Below are positions 54,276-61,464 of a stretch of 64,000 nt of DNA, in pieces. The notes under the pieces were generated by a model that was not told the DNA's origin, searched no databases, and worked only from the letters and a program-made list of their open reading frames with translations. The DNA is from Hungatella hathewayi (lineage in GTDB: Bacteria; Bacillota; Clostridia; Lachnospirales; Lachnospiraceae). Made by a program: the position numbers and the translations under genes. The stretch's first letter is position 1; each line of letters begins with the position of its first letter. The stretch spans positions 2,371,501-2,435,500 of the forward strand of contig CP102274.1 of assembly GCA_025149285.1 (NCBI GenBank), in the 5' to 3' direction.

Positions 54276-54511
54276 TCAGATTTTCCACTCTATCTGAACA
54301 CGGTCGCTGGTGGCCTTGATCGTAGAGATCAAACCATCGGCGGCTTTTCTTTTGTCGTCAAAATCTATGCTGTCCCAGTTATCGAGATAATAGGATAACT
54401 TCTTTATCTGCTGGGGAGATATGATTTCAACGCTCAATTCAGCGATTGCCTTTGAAATGGTCTGGCGTCGGGTGTCCAGTTCTTCAATTTTTTTGTTAGC
54501 GTAGGCAATGT
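54276..54511 (-). pseudogene. Serine recombinase C-terminal remnant
   Basis: The - strand encodes IAYANKKIEELDTRRQTISK and, further on, IISPQQIKKLSYYLDNWDSI, DDKRKAADGLISTIKA and VQIEWKI followed by a stop. This is the C-terminal end of large serine recombinases of the Tn4451 TnpX type. The catalytic domain is missing. The break is near 54511, where a truncated TfoX-like gene on the + strand begins. It marks an old insertion or deletion joint. Confidence 0.75.
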
Positions 54512-54525
54512 AATATGATTTACAA

Positions 54526-54789
54526 GAAATAACATATCGTGCAATGATGGGAGAATTTATTATCTATTATCGTGGAAAAATCGTTGGCGGTATATATGAT
54601 GATAGGTTACTGGTAAAACCAACAAAGTCTGCAATTTCTTATATGCCAACAGTTACTTATGAAATTCCATACGAAAATGCCAAAGAAATGTTATTGGTGG
54701 AAGAAATTGATAATAAAGATTTTCTGACGGGGTTATTTAATGTGATGTATGATGAACTACCAACGCCAAAACCTAAAAAGAAAAAATAA
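54526..54789 (+). pseudogene. TfoX/Sxy-like protein, 5'-truncated
   Basis: Codons from 54526 read EITYRAMMGEFIIYYRGKIV and, further on, DDRLLVKPTKSA, which is the inside of a TfoX N-terminal domain. The first 20 or so residues (usually ending in LSDLPEITYRAM) are missing. It begins at the joint with the recombinase remnant. ATG 54544 could be used but would give a partial fold of 81 residues. TfoX proteins relate to competence control in Gram-negatives. In Firmicutes the role is unclear. Confidence 0.7.
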
Positions 54790-54826
54790 ACAGTTTCTAA
54801 CTTGACAATTTCATATCCATACACAC

Positions 54827-54859
54827 AAAGCAGTTAGTCTTAGGATTGACTGCTTTTTT
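54827..54859 (+). terminator. Terminator, also found at 57726
   Basis: AAAGCAGTTAGTC and GATTGACTGCTTT pair with a short loop, then T tract. The same hairpin with the flank CATATCCATA occurs at 57710-57757, so this is a repeated unit at cargo ends. Confidence 0.75.
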
Positions 54860-55019
54860 CTTACCAAAATTATAGATTGGAGTGATGAAATGATATACTC
54901 TTAGAACTTTTTAACAAGATTATTGAAGCATAAAATTTTATTGTAGTGCTGATATGAGAATGATATAATTGGGATATGAAATATACAAATAAATCTGTTG
55001 AAAAATGAGGTGTCAAAAT

Positions 55020-55262
55020 ATGGCAAATGAATTACTGGAAAACTTGGATAGACTTCATACAACTGAACTTGGCGTTATTCGAATTAAAAAGAACTTATCT
55101 TTGAATGTAGAAAACGTGATTGAATGGTGTAAAGAAAAAATCAGTCTTTCTAATGCGAAAATCATAAGAAAAGGGAAAAACTGGTATATAACGATTGATA
55201 ATTGTATTATAACGGTAAATGCGTACAGTTATACCGTTATCACTGCTCACAAAGTAAAATGA
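55020..55262 (+). CDS. DUF3781 family protein
   Basis: An 80-residue protein with the DUF3781 pattern LLENLDRLHTTELGVIRIKK and NVIEWCKEKI, ending in a short beta region. GAGGTG lies upstream of ATG 55020. The gene is AT-rich. DUF3781 genes are frequent accessory genes in Firmicutes. No activity is known. From 55263 to 55525 I see no gene. Confidence 0.82.
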   Translation: MANELLENLDRLHTTELGVIRIKKNLSLNVENVIEWCKEKISLSNAKIIRKGKNWYITIDNCIITVNAYSYTVITAHKVK

Positions 55263-55525
55263 TGAATTTGAATAACACAATTTTATAGCCTCTTAGCAGA
55301 GGTTATAGTCTATCAATAAAATCCTCCAAAAGCCTTGAAAATAAAGGATTTATCGCAATGTGTTCGCCTTATCCCTTTATATGATTTCACACAAGTTTAC
55401 TCTCTCCCTGACTGCTTATAAGGGCAAAATCAAGGGAAAGAAAATCCCATAACAAGATATAACAGAGTGTGGCAATCGGAGAACTGTGACATATGTGCGA
55501 ATATATTATAGTGGAGGATTTTTTA

Positions 55526-55906
55526 ATGAACAAGTATATTTATGATGAAAGCAATGGTCTTTGGTAAGAACTGCAAAGAGATTATTATATCCCTTGCCTG
55601 ACCTTACCAGCCGAAAAAGAAAACAAACCTATCGGTTTATGGGGGCAGCGACACAAACGATATTTACAGGAACATAAGAGGGCGTTTTACGCCACGCTAC
55701 TCACAAGTGGCAAGTTGAATGCTTATCTTGCGGATGTCGATAAACAGGCGGAGGAACGCTTTGAAAGGATTGTAGAACAGATGAAGCAGGCACAGGGTAT
55801 CACGGAACGCCTAAAGGCGAAAAATGCCTTAGAATGGGTTGGACAGATGAATAACATTCGGGCTTGTGCTATGGAGATTGTGGAGAGGGAAATTATATTC
55901 GCATAA
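55526..55906 (+). pseudogene. tnpV: tnpV pseudogene, one nonsense codon
   Basis: Starts at ATG 55526 with GTGGAGG upstream and reads KYIYDESNGLW, then TAA at 55565-55567, where related proteins have Tyr (LWYEL). After it, the same frame carries on with YYIPCLTL, PIGLWGQRHKRYLQEHKRAF, ALEWVGQMNNIRACAMEIVE to the stop. One base change restores a 126-residue TnpV. The last 63 codons from TTG 55715 remain open. It resembles the nested tnpV at 37399. Confidence 0.75.
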
Positions 55907-55970
55907 GTAGACAAGGCGGCAGGGAGTAAATTCTCTGTCGCTTATTTTTACTGTATTTTCGTTACGAAAC

Positions 55971-55999
55971 TTGACAAAAATCTCTCCCTTTATTATAAT
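55971..55999 (+). promoter_or_regulatory. Sigma-A promoter of the TetR operon
   Basis: TTGACA (55971-55976) and TATAAT (55994-55999) with a 17-base spacer, all consensus. It reads the TetR, CPBP and GyrI-like genes. Confidence 0.85.
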
Positions 56000-56002
56000 T
56001 TA

Positions 56003-56014
56003 TGTTATATAACA
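56003..56014. promoter_or_regulatory. Palindromic operator, probable TetR autoregulation site
   Basis: TGTTATATAACA is a perfect 12-bp palindrome just after the -10 hexamer at 55994-55999, where a repressor would block initiation. The TetR-type gene begins 32 bases further. Autoregulation is inferred. Confidence 0.6.
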
Positions 56015-56045
56015 ATAATTATAAAATGGCGGAGAGGTGAAAAAT

Positions 56046-56609
56046 ATGCCACCAAAGGTGAAAATTACAAAAGAGATGATTATAGATGCAGCATTTGAGA
56101 TAGCACGAAGTGAGGGAGCAGAAAATATCAATGCACGAACTGTATCAAAAAAATTAGGCTGTTCCACTCAACCTGTTATGTATCATTTTAAAACAATAGA
56201 GGAATTGAAAAAAACTGTATATGTTAAGGCAGATGAGTATCATTCCGAATATATAACTAATATTCAGAGTGAAAATCCGATGAAAGATATTGGACTGAAT
56301 TATATACGCTTTGCTGAAACAGAAAAAAATTTGTTTCGGTTTCTATTTCAAACAAATGAGTTTATAGGAAAAAATATTTCTGAGTTGATAAATTCTGAAG
56401 AATTACAGCCTATTATAGCTATACTGAGTAAAGAAGTAGAGGTCAATACAGAACAGGCGAAAACCATTTTCCGTTCATTATTCCTGATTGCACACGGATA
56501 TGCAAGTATGTTTGCAAATAACGAAATGACCTATGACGAACAGACGATTATATCTGATTTAGACTTGGTATTTGACGGAACAGTTTATTCATTGAAAGGA
56601 GGATTATAA
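56046..56609 (+). CDS. TetR family transcriptional regulator
   Basis: A 187-residue protein. The N-terminal helix-turn-helix is ITKEMIIDAAFEIARSEGAE and then INARTVSKKLGCSTQPVMYH. The C-terminal part is a TetR ligand pocket. ATG 56046 is preceded by GAGAGGTG. Its stop overlaps the CPBP start, so it probably controls that gene. Confidence 0.92.
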   Translation: MPPKVKITKEMIIDAAFEIARSEGAENINARTVSKKLGCSTQPVMYHFKTIEELKKTVYVKADEYHSEYITNIQSENPMKDIGLNYIRFAETEKNLFRFLFQTNEFIGKNISELINSEELQPIIAILSKEVEVNTEQAKTIFRSLFLIAHGYASMFANNEMTYDEQTIISDLDLVFDGTVYSLKGGL

Positions 56610-57352
56610 TGTATCGTTTATATAAGAAAAATGAATTAAATTTCTCATTGGTTTGGATTATTTCCTATGTTGTTTTGTTTAGTGTTGCTGACAGCTTTTC
56701 TGCTTCGCTTGGCACTGAAAAAATAATTGCTGCACCCGTTGCTATAGTTTTTACATTGCTTCTTTTAGTTTTTGTGAGTAAACACAACTTAAAAGAAAAA
56801 TACGGTCTGTGTTCTTTTAATGGAAGCCTTAGAAATTTCTTATATTTTACTCCGCTACTTCTAATTATGAGTATTAACCTATGGAATGGCGTTACGATGA
56901 AGCTGTCTGTTTTAGAAACTGTGTTATATATTTTAAGTATGCTCTGCGTTGGATTCATTGAAGAAATTATTTTTCGTGGATTTCTGTTCAAAGCATTATA
57001 CAATGACAATGTAAAGTTGGCGATTGTTATCTCAAGTGTTACTTTTGGAATTGGACATATTGTAAACTTACTGAACGGAAAAGATTTAATACCTACACTC
57101 TTACAAGTTTGTTATGCAATCGCAATAGGTTTTCTTTTTACAATTATTTTTTACAAAGGAAAGAGCCTTTTACCGTGTATTATTGCACATAGTTTTGTAA
57201 ATTCTTCGAGCGTTTTTGCTGTTGAAAATTCTTCAATGAAGTTTCATATTATTTCAAGTGCAGTATTATGTATTATTAGCTTAAGTTACGCACTGTGGAT
57301 ATTGAAAAAAACAAAACAATTTGATGAATATGAAAATAATGATAGGCGGTGA
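56609..57352 (+). CDS. CPBP family intramembrane metalloprotease
   Basis: A 247-residue membrane protein with about seven spans. The CPBP/Abi motifs are EEIIFRGFLF (EExxxR), FGIGHIVN and IIAHSFVN, the metal-binding set of type II CAAX-type proteases. In Gram-positives such proteins often act in bacteriocin self-immunity. ATG 56609 overlaps the TetR stop and AAAGGAGG is present. Confidence 0.9.
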   Translation: MYRLYKKNELNFSLVWIISYVVLFSVADSFSASLGTEKIIAAPVAIVFTLLLLVFVSKHNLKEKYGLCSFNGSLRNFLYFTPLLLIMSINLWNGVTMKLSVLETVLYILSMLCVGFIEEIIFRGFLFKALYNDNVKLAIVISSVTFGIGHIVNLLNGKDLIPTLLQVCYAIAIGFLFTIIFYKGKSLLPCIIAHSFVNSSSVFAVENSSMKFHIISSAVLCIISLSYALWILKKTKQFDEYENNDRR

Positions 57353-57701
57353 TGATATTATATCGGGAAATTGGGTAAAATATGCTTTTATGGAACGAAG
57401 AAATGGAAACCTTTATTATTTCTGTTCTATACCAAAGTATAATGGTCTCATAAAGAGAACTATTCTTCCAGACAACTTTCTGTATAAAGAAATACCGTCA
57501 TATAAATATTTGGTCGTGGAGCATATTGGTGCTATGGGGAAAATATATGAAACTTATAGAAAAATTTATCAGGAAATTATTCCTAATACACCATATACCC
57601 CTATAAAAAATATTATCCTGCACTTTGAAAAATATGATTACCGTTTCCATTGGAATAGAGATAATTCAGTTATTGAAATTTGGATACCTATTCAAGATTA
57701 G
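57321..57701 (+). CDS. GyrI-like effector-binding domain protein
   Basis: A 126-residue protein whose second half matches the GyrI-like/AraC effector-binding pattern (YKEIPSYKYLVVEHIGAMGK, and later VIEIWIPIQD). The N-terminus is short and may be incomplete. It overlaps the CPBP gene by 32 bases and the ribosome site is not clear. It could bind a small ligand for the operon's TetR regulation or be a fragment of a larger regulator. Confidence 0.55.
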   Translation: MMNMKIMIGGDDIISGNWVKYAFMERRNGNLYYFCSIPKYNGLIKRTILPDNFLYKEIPSYKYLVVEHIGAMGKIYETYRKIYQEIIPNTPYTPIKNIILHFEKYDYRFHWNRDNSVIEIWIPIQD

Positions 57702-57725
57702 AAGCAATTCCATATCCATATACAC

Positions 57726-57757
57726 AAAGCAGTTAGTCTTAGGATTGACTGCTTTTT
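57726..57757 (+). terminator. Terminator, second copy of the 54827 hairpin
   Basis: AAAGCAGTTAGTC and GATTGACTGCTTT as at 54827, with the same upstream CATATCCATA flank. It ends the TetR operon. From 57758 to 57952 there is no gene. Confidence 0.75.
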
Positions 57758-57952
57758 AAAAAGACACCATTTAGGTGTAATGATGTCTTTTGGGTGTTAT
57801 TTTATAGTCATATCAAGGCTCATTCAATCGTGGTAAATTAGTGGTAAAATGAATGGTTTTCTATACTCCAAAATGCTTGAAAGTATAGTGGTTATGCGAA
57901 TAATCCAAAATTAGATATAAAATTGATATTACATGATATATTATTTCATAAG

Positions 57953-57982
57953 ATTGACAAAGAAGAATGTTTGTGCTATTCT
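57953..57982 (+). promoter_or_regulatory. Promoter of the ABC-F leader and gene
   Basis: TTGACA (57953-57958), 18 bases, then TATTCT (57977-57982) with TG one base before it (extended -10). The transcript would carry the leader peptide gene at 58016. Confidence 0.7.
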
Positions 57983-58015
57983 ATATAAAAATATATCTCC
58001 AAAGGGGAGCAAGAT

Positions 58016-58105
58016 ATGAACTTTCATTTAACCGATCAGCGTAAAAAGAAAATCAACTCTGTACAATCCAAACCGATGAAACATTGTGCAGAGTATAGCG
58101 TATAA
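58016..58105 (+). CDS. Leader peptide of the ABC-F gene
   Basis: A 29-codon gene with AAAGGGGAG before ATG 58016, ending TAA 58105. The product is basic (NFHLTDQRKKKINSVQSKPM and further HCAEYSV). The RNA around it can fold in exclusive ways: CTCTGTACAAT/ATTGTGCAGAG (58057-58093) against CCGATGAAA/TTTCATCGG (58073-58128), upstream of a strong terminator. This is the layout of drug-sensing attenuation, in which a stalled ribosome on the leader changes folding. Confidence 0.7.
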   Translation: MNFHLTDQRKKKINSVQSKPMKHCAEYSV

Positions 58106-58196
58106 ATGACGCATTTCGATTTCATCGGGAAGCCATAAAGGGGATTTTATACCCATTTTGAGAAAATGGCTTTCCATGCAGTTATAATGTGTACGA

Positions 58197-58234
58197 GGCT
58201 ATGGACAATGTTTTGTCCATAGCCTTTTGTTTTT
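58197..58234 (+). terminator. Attenuator before the ABC-F gene
   Basis: GGCTATGGACAA and TTGTCCATAGCC form a 12-bp perfect stem around TGTT, followed by TTTTGTTTTT. It lies after the leader peptide and about 100 bases before the ABC-F start, so readthrough is needed for expression. Confidence 0.85.
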
Positions 58235-58251
58235 GGCGTTGCTATGCCAAA

Positions 58252-58303
58252 GGCAGAAGGCGGATACACTTGTGTATCTCTGCTTTCTGCCTTTTCTTTT
58301 TTC
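58252..58303 (+). terminator. Second terminator-like hairpin before the ABC-F gene
   Basis: GGCAGAA and TTCTGCC enclose a GATACAC/GTGTATC stem and are followed by TTTTCTTTTTT. Together with 58197-58234 it gives tandem attenuators. Confidence 0.65.
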
Positions 58304-58331
58304 CAAATATATTAAGAAAGGTTTTTTAAAA

Positions 58332-59861
58332 ATGAGCTTATTAGAAATTGAAGGACTAACACATTCTTTTGGTGAAAACCTGCTTTACAAAAATGCAGGC
58401 TTCACACTCAATAGAGGAGAACATATTGGCATTGTCGGGCAGAACGGAACCGGCAAAAGCACTTTAATCAAAATCTGTACAGAGCAGATCATACCAGACA
58501 GCGGGCGCATTGTCTGGCAACCGAATACTACGATTGGCTATTTAGACCAATATGCGGAAATCGACCATACCTTAACGATGAAAGAATTTCTCAAATCCGC
58601 TTTCACAAAGTTATTTGAAATGGAGGCACAGGCGTTGCAGCTCTATGAAAAAGCTGCTGACGGTGATATGAAAAGCCTTGAACTGGCCGCCCGTTATCAG
58701 GAACAGCTTGAAGCCCATGACTTTTATTCGATAGATACCGCTATTGATCGTGTCGCCAATGGGTTAGGACTTCTTGCGATTGGCCTTGACCGTCCGATTG
58801 CTGAAATGAGTGGCGGCCAGCGAGCAAAAGTGATTTTGGCAAAGCTACTGCTTGAAAAACCAGATGTATTGCTATTAGATGAGCCGACAAATTTTCTTGA
58901 TAAAGATCATGTTGCATGGCTGGCGGAATACCTATCCTCTTTGGAAAATGCTTTTTTAGTTGTTTCCCATGATTTTGACTTTTTGGATAAAATCGCAAAT
59001 CGTATCTGCGATATAGATAATGACACAATAACAAAGTATTATGGCACTTATTCTGAATTTCTGCGAAAAAAGACACTGTTGCGGGAAGATTACATTCGTC
59101 AATACTCAGCGCAACAAAAGGAGATCAAAAAAACAGAGGAGTTCATTAGGAAAAATATTGCTGGACGAAAAGCAAAAATGGCGAGAGGGCGACAAAAACA
59201 GCTTGATCGAATGGACAAAATGGAGGCTTTGGAACAGAAAGAGATTATTCCTTATTTTCATTTTCCTGTTTTACCGCTGACAAATACGGAGCATCTGCTG
59301 GTCAAACATCTGGCAGTTGGTTATCACTATCCAGTTCTATCAGATATTGATTTTAGCATAAAAGGCGGGCAAAAAGTTGTTATCACTGGCTTTAATGGAA
59401 TTGGGAAATCTACTTTGCTCAAGACATTAATTGGACAAATCCCATCCATGCAAGGTCATTTCAAATTTTCCGATCAAGTTACCCTTGGATATTTTGAGCA
59501 GGACTTAATATGGGACGAACCTGAACAGACACCAATTCAAATTGTTTCCAATGTCCATCCTGATATGGTCATAAAAGATGTTCGCAAACATTTAGCCCGG
59601 TGTGGAATTTCCAGTAAGCACGCAATGCAAGCGATTGGAACATTAAGTGGAGGTGAGCAGGCGAAAGTAAAAATGTGTTTGCTAACACTGATTCCCTGCA
59701 ATTTTCTAATTATGGACGAACCCACAAATCATCTGGATGTTCAGGCAAAGGAAGCATTGAAATCAGCTCTTATGGATTTTGCGGGTACTGTATTGCTCGT
59801 ATCACATGAAGAAGCATTTTATCGTGAGTGGGCACAGAGAGTTATTAGTGTCGAGAAATAG
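58332..59861 (+). CDS. ABC-F type ribosomal protection protein
   Basis: A 509-residue protein with two ABC ATPase domains and no membrane part. Walker A motifs are GQNGTGKST (about 36-44) and GFNGIGKST (about 353-361). Signatures are EMSGGQRAK and TLSGGEQAK. Walker B/D-loop regions are LLLDEPTNFLD and LIMDEPTNHLD. The inter-domain linker is helical and basic, as in antibiotic-resistance ABC-F proteins that eject drugs from the ribosome (macrolide, lincosamide, streptogramin, pleuromutilin or phenicol types). The drug cannot be told from sequence. ATG 58332 follows AAAGG. Confidence 0.92.
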   Translation: MSLLEIEGLTHSFGENLLYKNAGFTLNRGEHIGIVGQNGTGKSTLIKICTEQIIPDSGRIVWQPNTTIGYLDQYAEIDHTLTMKEFLKSAFTKLFEMEAQALQLYEKAADGDMKSLELAARYQEQLEAHDFYSIDTAIDRVANGLGLLAIGLDRPIAEMSGGQRAKVILAKLLLEKPDVLLLDEPTNFLDKDHVAWLAEYLSSLENAFLVVSHDFDFLDKIANRICDIDNDTITKYYGTYSEFLRKKTLLREDYIRQYSAQQKEIKKTEEFIRKNIAGRKAKMARGRQKQLDRMDKMEALEQKEIIPYFHFPVLPLTNTEHLLVKHLAVGYHYPVLSDIDFSIKGGQKVVITGFNGIGKSTLLKTLIGQIPSMQGHFKFSDQVTLGYFEQDLIWDEPEQTPIQIVSNVHPDMVIKDVRKHLARCGISSKHAMQAIGTLSGGEQAKVKMCLLTLIPCNFLIMDEPTNHLDVQAKEALKSALMDFAGTVLLVSHEEAFYREWAQRVISVEK

Positions 59862-59880
59862 AAAATAGAATTAAGTATAG

Positions 59881-60174
59881 TATGAGGTCTATGATTTTCT
59901 GCTGAAGAATTGGCATAAATTGAAATTCAGTCCCCCGATCCAGACCGAAGTAGCCATAGAGCGAAAAATCAATCCCAAACGAATGCAGCGCGAAATTCAA
60001 AGTCGACTGCAAGATAAAGGCATTGGCACGAAGGCACAGCAGGCGTTGAAACTCCAGCATGAGCAATGTAAGCTGGAACGGAAAACCAAGAGCCGTGAGC
60101 AGAAAGAGGCTGAGAAAGACCGTCAGTTTGCCATACGGCAGGAAAAGAAGAAAGCCAAGCACAGAGGAAGATAA
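59881..60174 (+). pseudogene. yjdF: yjdF, 5'-truncated
   Basis: Codons from 59881 read YEVYDFLLKNWHKLKFSPPI, the centre of the YjdF family, then NPKRMQREIQSRLQDKGIGT and the basic end KKKAKHRGR. The upstream codon is TAG and the N-terminal half is missing. It lies just after the ABC-F gene, so a recombination joint falls at about 59870-59881. A start at TTG 59920 would make 84 residues without the fold's core. YjdF is usually regulated by an azaaromatic-binding riboswitch, absent here. Confidence 0.75.
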
Positions 60175-60175
60175 C

Positions 60176-60361
60176 ATGAAGATAGAATGGATTTTATGCC
60201 CCTTTTGCGGCAGCAAAACGCGATTGAAAATCCGCGATGATACAGTACTGGAAAACTTTCCGTTATATTGTCCTAAATGCAAACATGAAACCCTGATTAC
60301 GGTAAGAAAACTAAATTTATCCATCATTCAAGAGCCAGACGCACAGACGCAGAGCCGATAA
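60176..60361 (+). CDS. Cysteine-rich KTR domain protein
   Basis: A 61-residue zinc-ribbon-like protein: CPFCGSKTRLKIRDDT and YCPKCKHETLI give two CxxC pairs. This is the cysteine-rich KTR family of Gram-positive mobile elements. AGAGGAAG precedes ATG 60176. It directly follows the yjdF remnant. The function is unknown. Confidence 0.85.
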   Translation: MKIEWILCPFCGSKTRLKIRDDTVLENFPLYCPKCKHETLITVRKLNLSIIQEPDAQTQSR

Positions 60362-60498
60362 TACACAAGGTAAATTCACTTGTGGTTATCGGTCCTTTTT
60401 TATTTCAATATACGACGAGAGCCTGCCCCGCCCAATGGGGAAAGAAAAAAACCGTAGCTGGGCAGGTTGATTTTGTGCGCTTACTCTACTTACTTTGG

Positions 60499-60533
60499 CG
60501 GCGGTTTTGAGAAATCAGAGCCGCCGTTTCTTT
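60499..60533 (+). terminator. Terminator-like hairpin in module B
   Basis: CGGCGGTTTTGA and TCAGAGCCGCCG around GAAA, then TTTCTTTG. Counterpart of 53320-53363. Confidence 0.65.
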
Positions 60534-60595
60534 GCGTTTACACAAACCTATAACGACTTGCAGGGACACGGTAGCCGATTGGAGGTTATTTTGCC

Positions 60596-60703
60596 GTGTC
60601 TCGTTTGCTTTTTCAAAGCTCACATGATCTACATCAGTTAAAAAAAGCATTGCTCCTCCTCCGGGGAGATATGACTACCTATCGGCATTATCATTCCAAC
60701 TAA
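60596..60703 (+). CDS. 35-residue conserved small protein, copy B
   Basis: GTG 60596 with TTGGAGG about 10 bases upstream, 35 codons, TAA 60703. The product contains HDLHQLKKALLLLRGDMTTY and then RHYHSN, matching copy A at 53412 in length and in 25 or so positions. The N-terminal nine residues differ. Its place before the sigma-like gene is the same in both copies. Function is unknown. Confidence 0.7.
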   Translation: MSRLLFQSSHDLHQLKKALLLLRGDMTTYRHYHSN

Positions 60704-60730
60704 AACAGAAGAATCATAGTCATTTTTGTT

Positions 60731-60766
60731 GCGCCAGTTTCCCATTGCGGGGAGCTGGCGCTTTTT
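60731..60766 (+). terminator. Attenuator hairpin before the sigma-like gene, copy B
   Basis: GCGCCAG and CTGGCGC with an inner TCCC/GGGG pairing, followed by TTTTT. Counterpart of 53548-53582. Confidence 0.75.
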
Positions 60767-60824
60767 GCTGTCGATTTTTCGGGAAATCTTCCGAAGTATG
60801 TCGCTGCCGATCCCCGCCTCCTTT

Positions 60825-60853
60825 CGATTCACTCGTCAATCGCCCGTGAATCG
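60825..60853. promoter_or_regulatory. Inverted repeat before the sigma-like gene, copy B
   Basis: CGATTCAC...GTGAATCG, arms identical to 53641-53669, spacer changed at two bases. It ends just before the GGAGG of the next gene. Confidence 0.55.
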
Positions 60854-60868
60854 AAATGGAGGTACATA

Positions 60869-61282
60869 ATGAAGAAAGTCAATCTTAGGGACCTATATCC
60901 CGATGTTTACAAAACTGATTACTTTGTAGAAGTAACCGAAGATGTGCTGGAGACGATCCGAGCTGCTGAGCGTGCAGAAGCTGCCTATGACCGGAGGATG
61001 TATCGCTATAAGGCGCATTACTCCCTGGACTGCGACAACGGCATTGAAAATGCGATCCTGATGAAGCCCCAGACACCGGAAATACTTCTGGAAGAAAAGC
61101 AGCTGCGGGAGCAGCTCTATGCGGCTGTGATGGCTCTGCCGGAGAAACAGGCCAAGCGGATCTATGCCCGGTATTACCTGGGTATGCGCGTGAGTGAGAT
61201 CGCCGCAGCGGAGGGTGTAGACTCAAGCCGCGTCCGCGACAGTATTCGGCGCGGTCTGAAGCAACTGGCAAAGTATTTTTAG
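60869..61282 (+). CDS. Sigma-70 region 4-like protein, copy B
   Basis: A 137-residue protein, same length as copy A at 53685 and alike over the full length (LRDLYPDVYKTDYFVEVTED, LPEKQAKRIYARYYLGMRVS, RDSIRRGLKQLAKYF). The C-terminal helix-turn-helix is intact. It is more GC-rich than copy A. GGAGG precedes the ATG. Probably a transcription factor acting with RNA polymerase on element or cargo promoters. Confidence 0.85.
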   Translation: MKKVNLRDLYPDVYKTDYFVEVTEDVLETIRAAERAEAAYDRRMYRYKAHYSLDCDNGIENAILMKPQTPEILLEEKQLREQLYAAVMALPEKQAKRIYARYYLGMRVSEIAAAEGVDSSRVRDSIRRGLKQLAKYF

Positions 61283-61297
61283 GATAGAATAAGCAAA

Positions 61298-61339
61298 GGG
61301 CGCGAGGTCTTAGTGCTTCTGGCACAGGACCTTGCGCCC
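61298..61339. repeat. Hairpin after the sigma-like gene, copy B
   Basis: GGGCGCGAGGTC and GGACCTTGCGCCC pair with an 16-base loop region. Equivalent to 54112-54156 with compensating differences. Confidence 0.6.
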
Positions 61340-61390
61340 CATCTATTGCAGTAGCTTTAGAGGAGTATTTCGCAGAGTTGTCTTTGGATG

Positions 61391-61432
61391 CAAAAGAAGC
61401 AGGAGACCTTTTTAGATTTCCGGCTTCTTTTG
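61391..61432. terminator. Bidirectional terminator between module B and the kinase gene
   Basis: CAAAAGAAGC with GGCTTCTTTTG, inner GGA/TCC pairing. It separates the + strand module from the - strand kinase gene that ends at 61465. Confidence 0.6.
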
Positions 61433-61464
61433 TGCTAGTGATAAATATCCAAAATGCTTTTGAC

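Larger units (their letters stand above)
60421..61378 (+). repeat. Duplicated sigma-like module, copy B
   Basis: Second copy of the 53241-54190 module, in the same orientation. The first hairpin is GCCTGCCC/GGGCAGGT (60421-60467), where copy A has AGTCGCC/GGCGGCT, so pairing is kept while sequence differs. The two copies flank about 6.2 kb of AT-rich cargo. Confidence 0.75.

Noticed and set aside
54204-54398. 64-codon + strand frame after module A
   Set aside because: The bases are explained by the serine recombinase remnant on the - strand.
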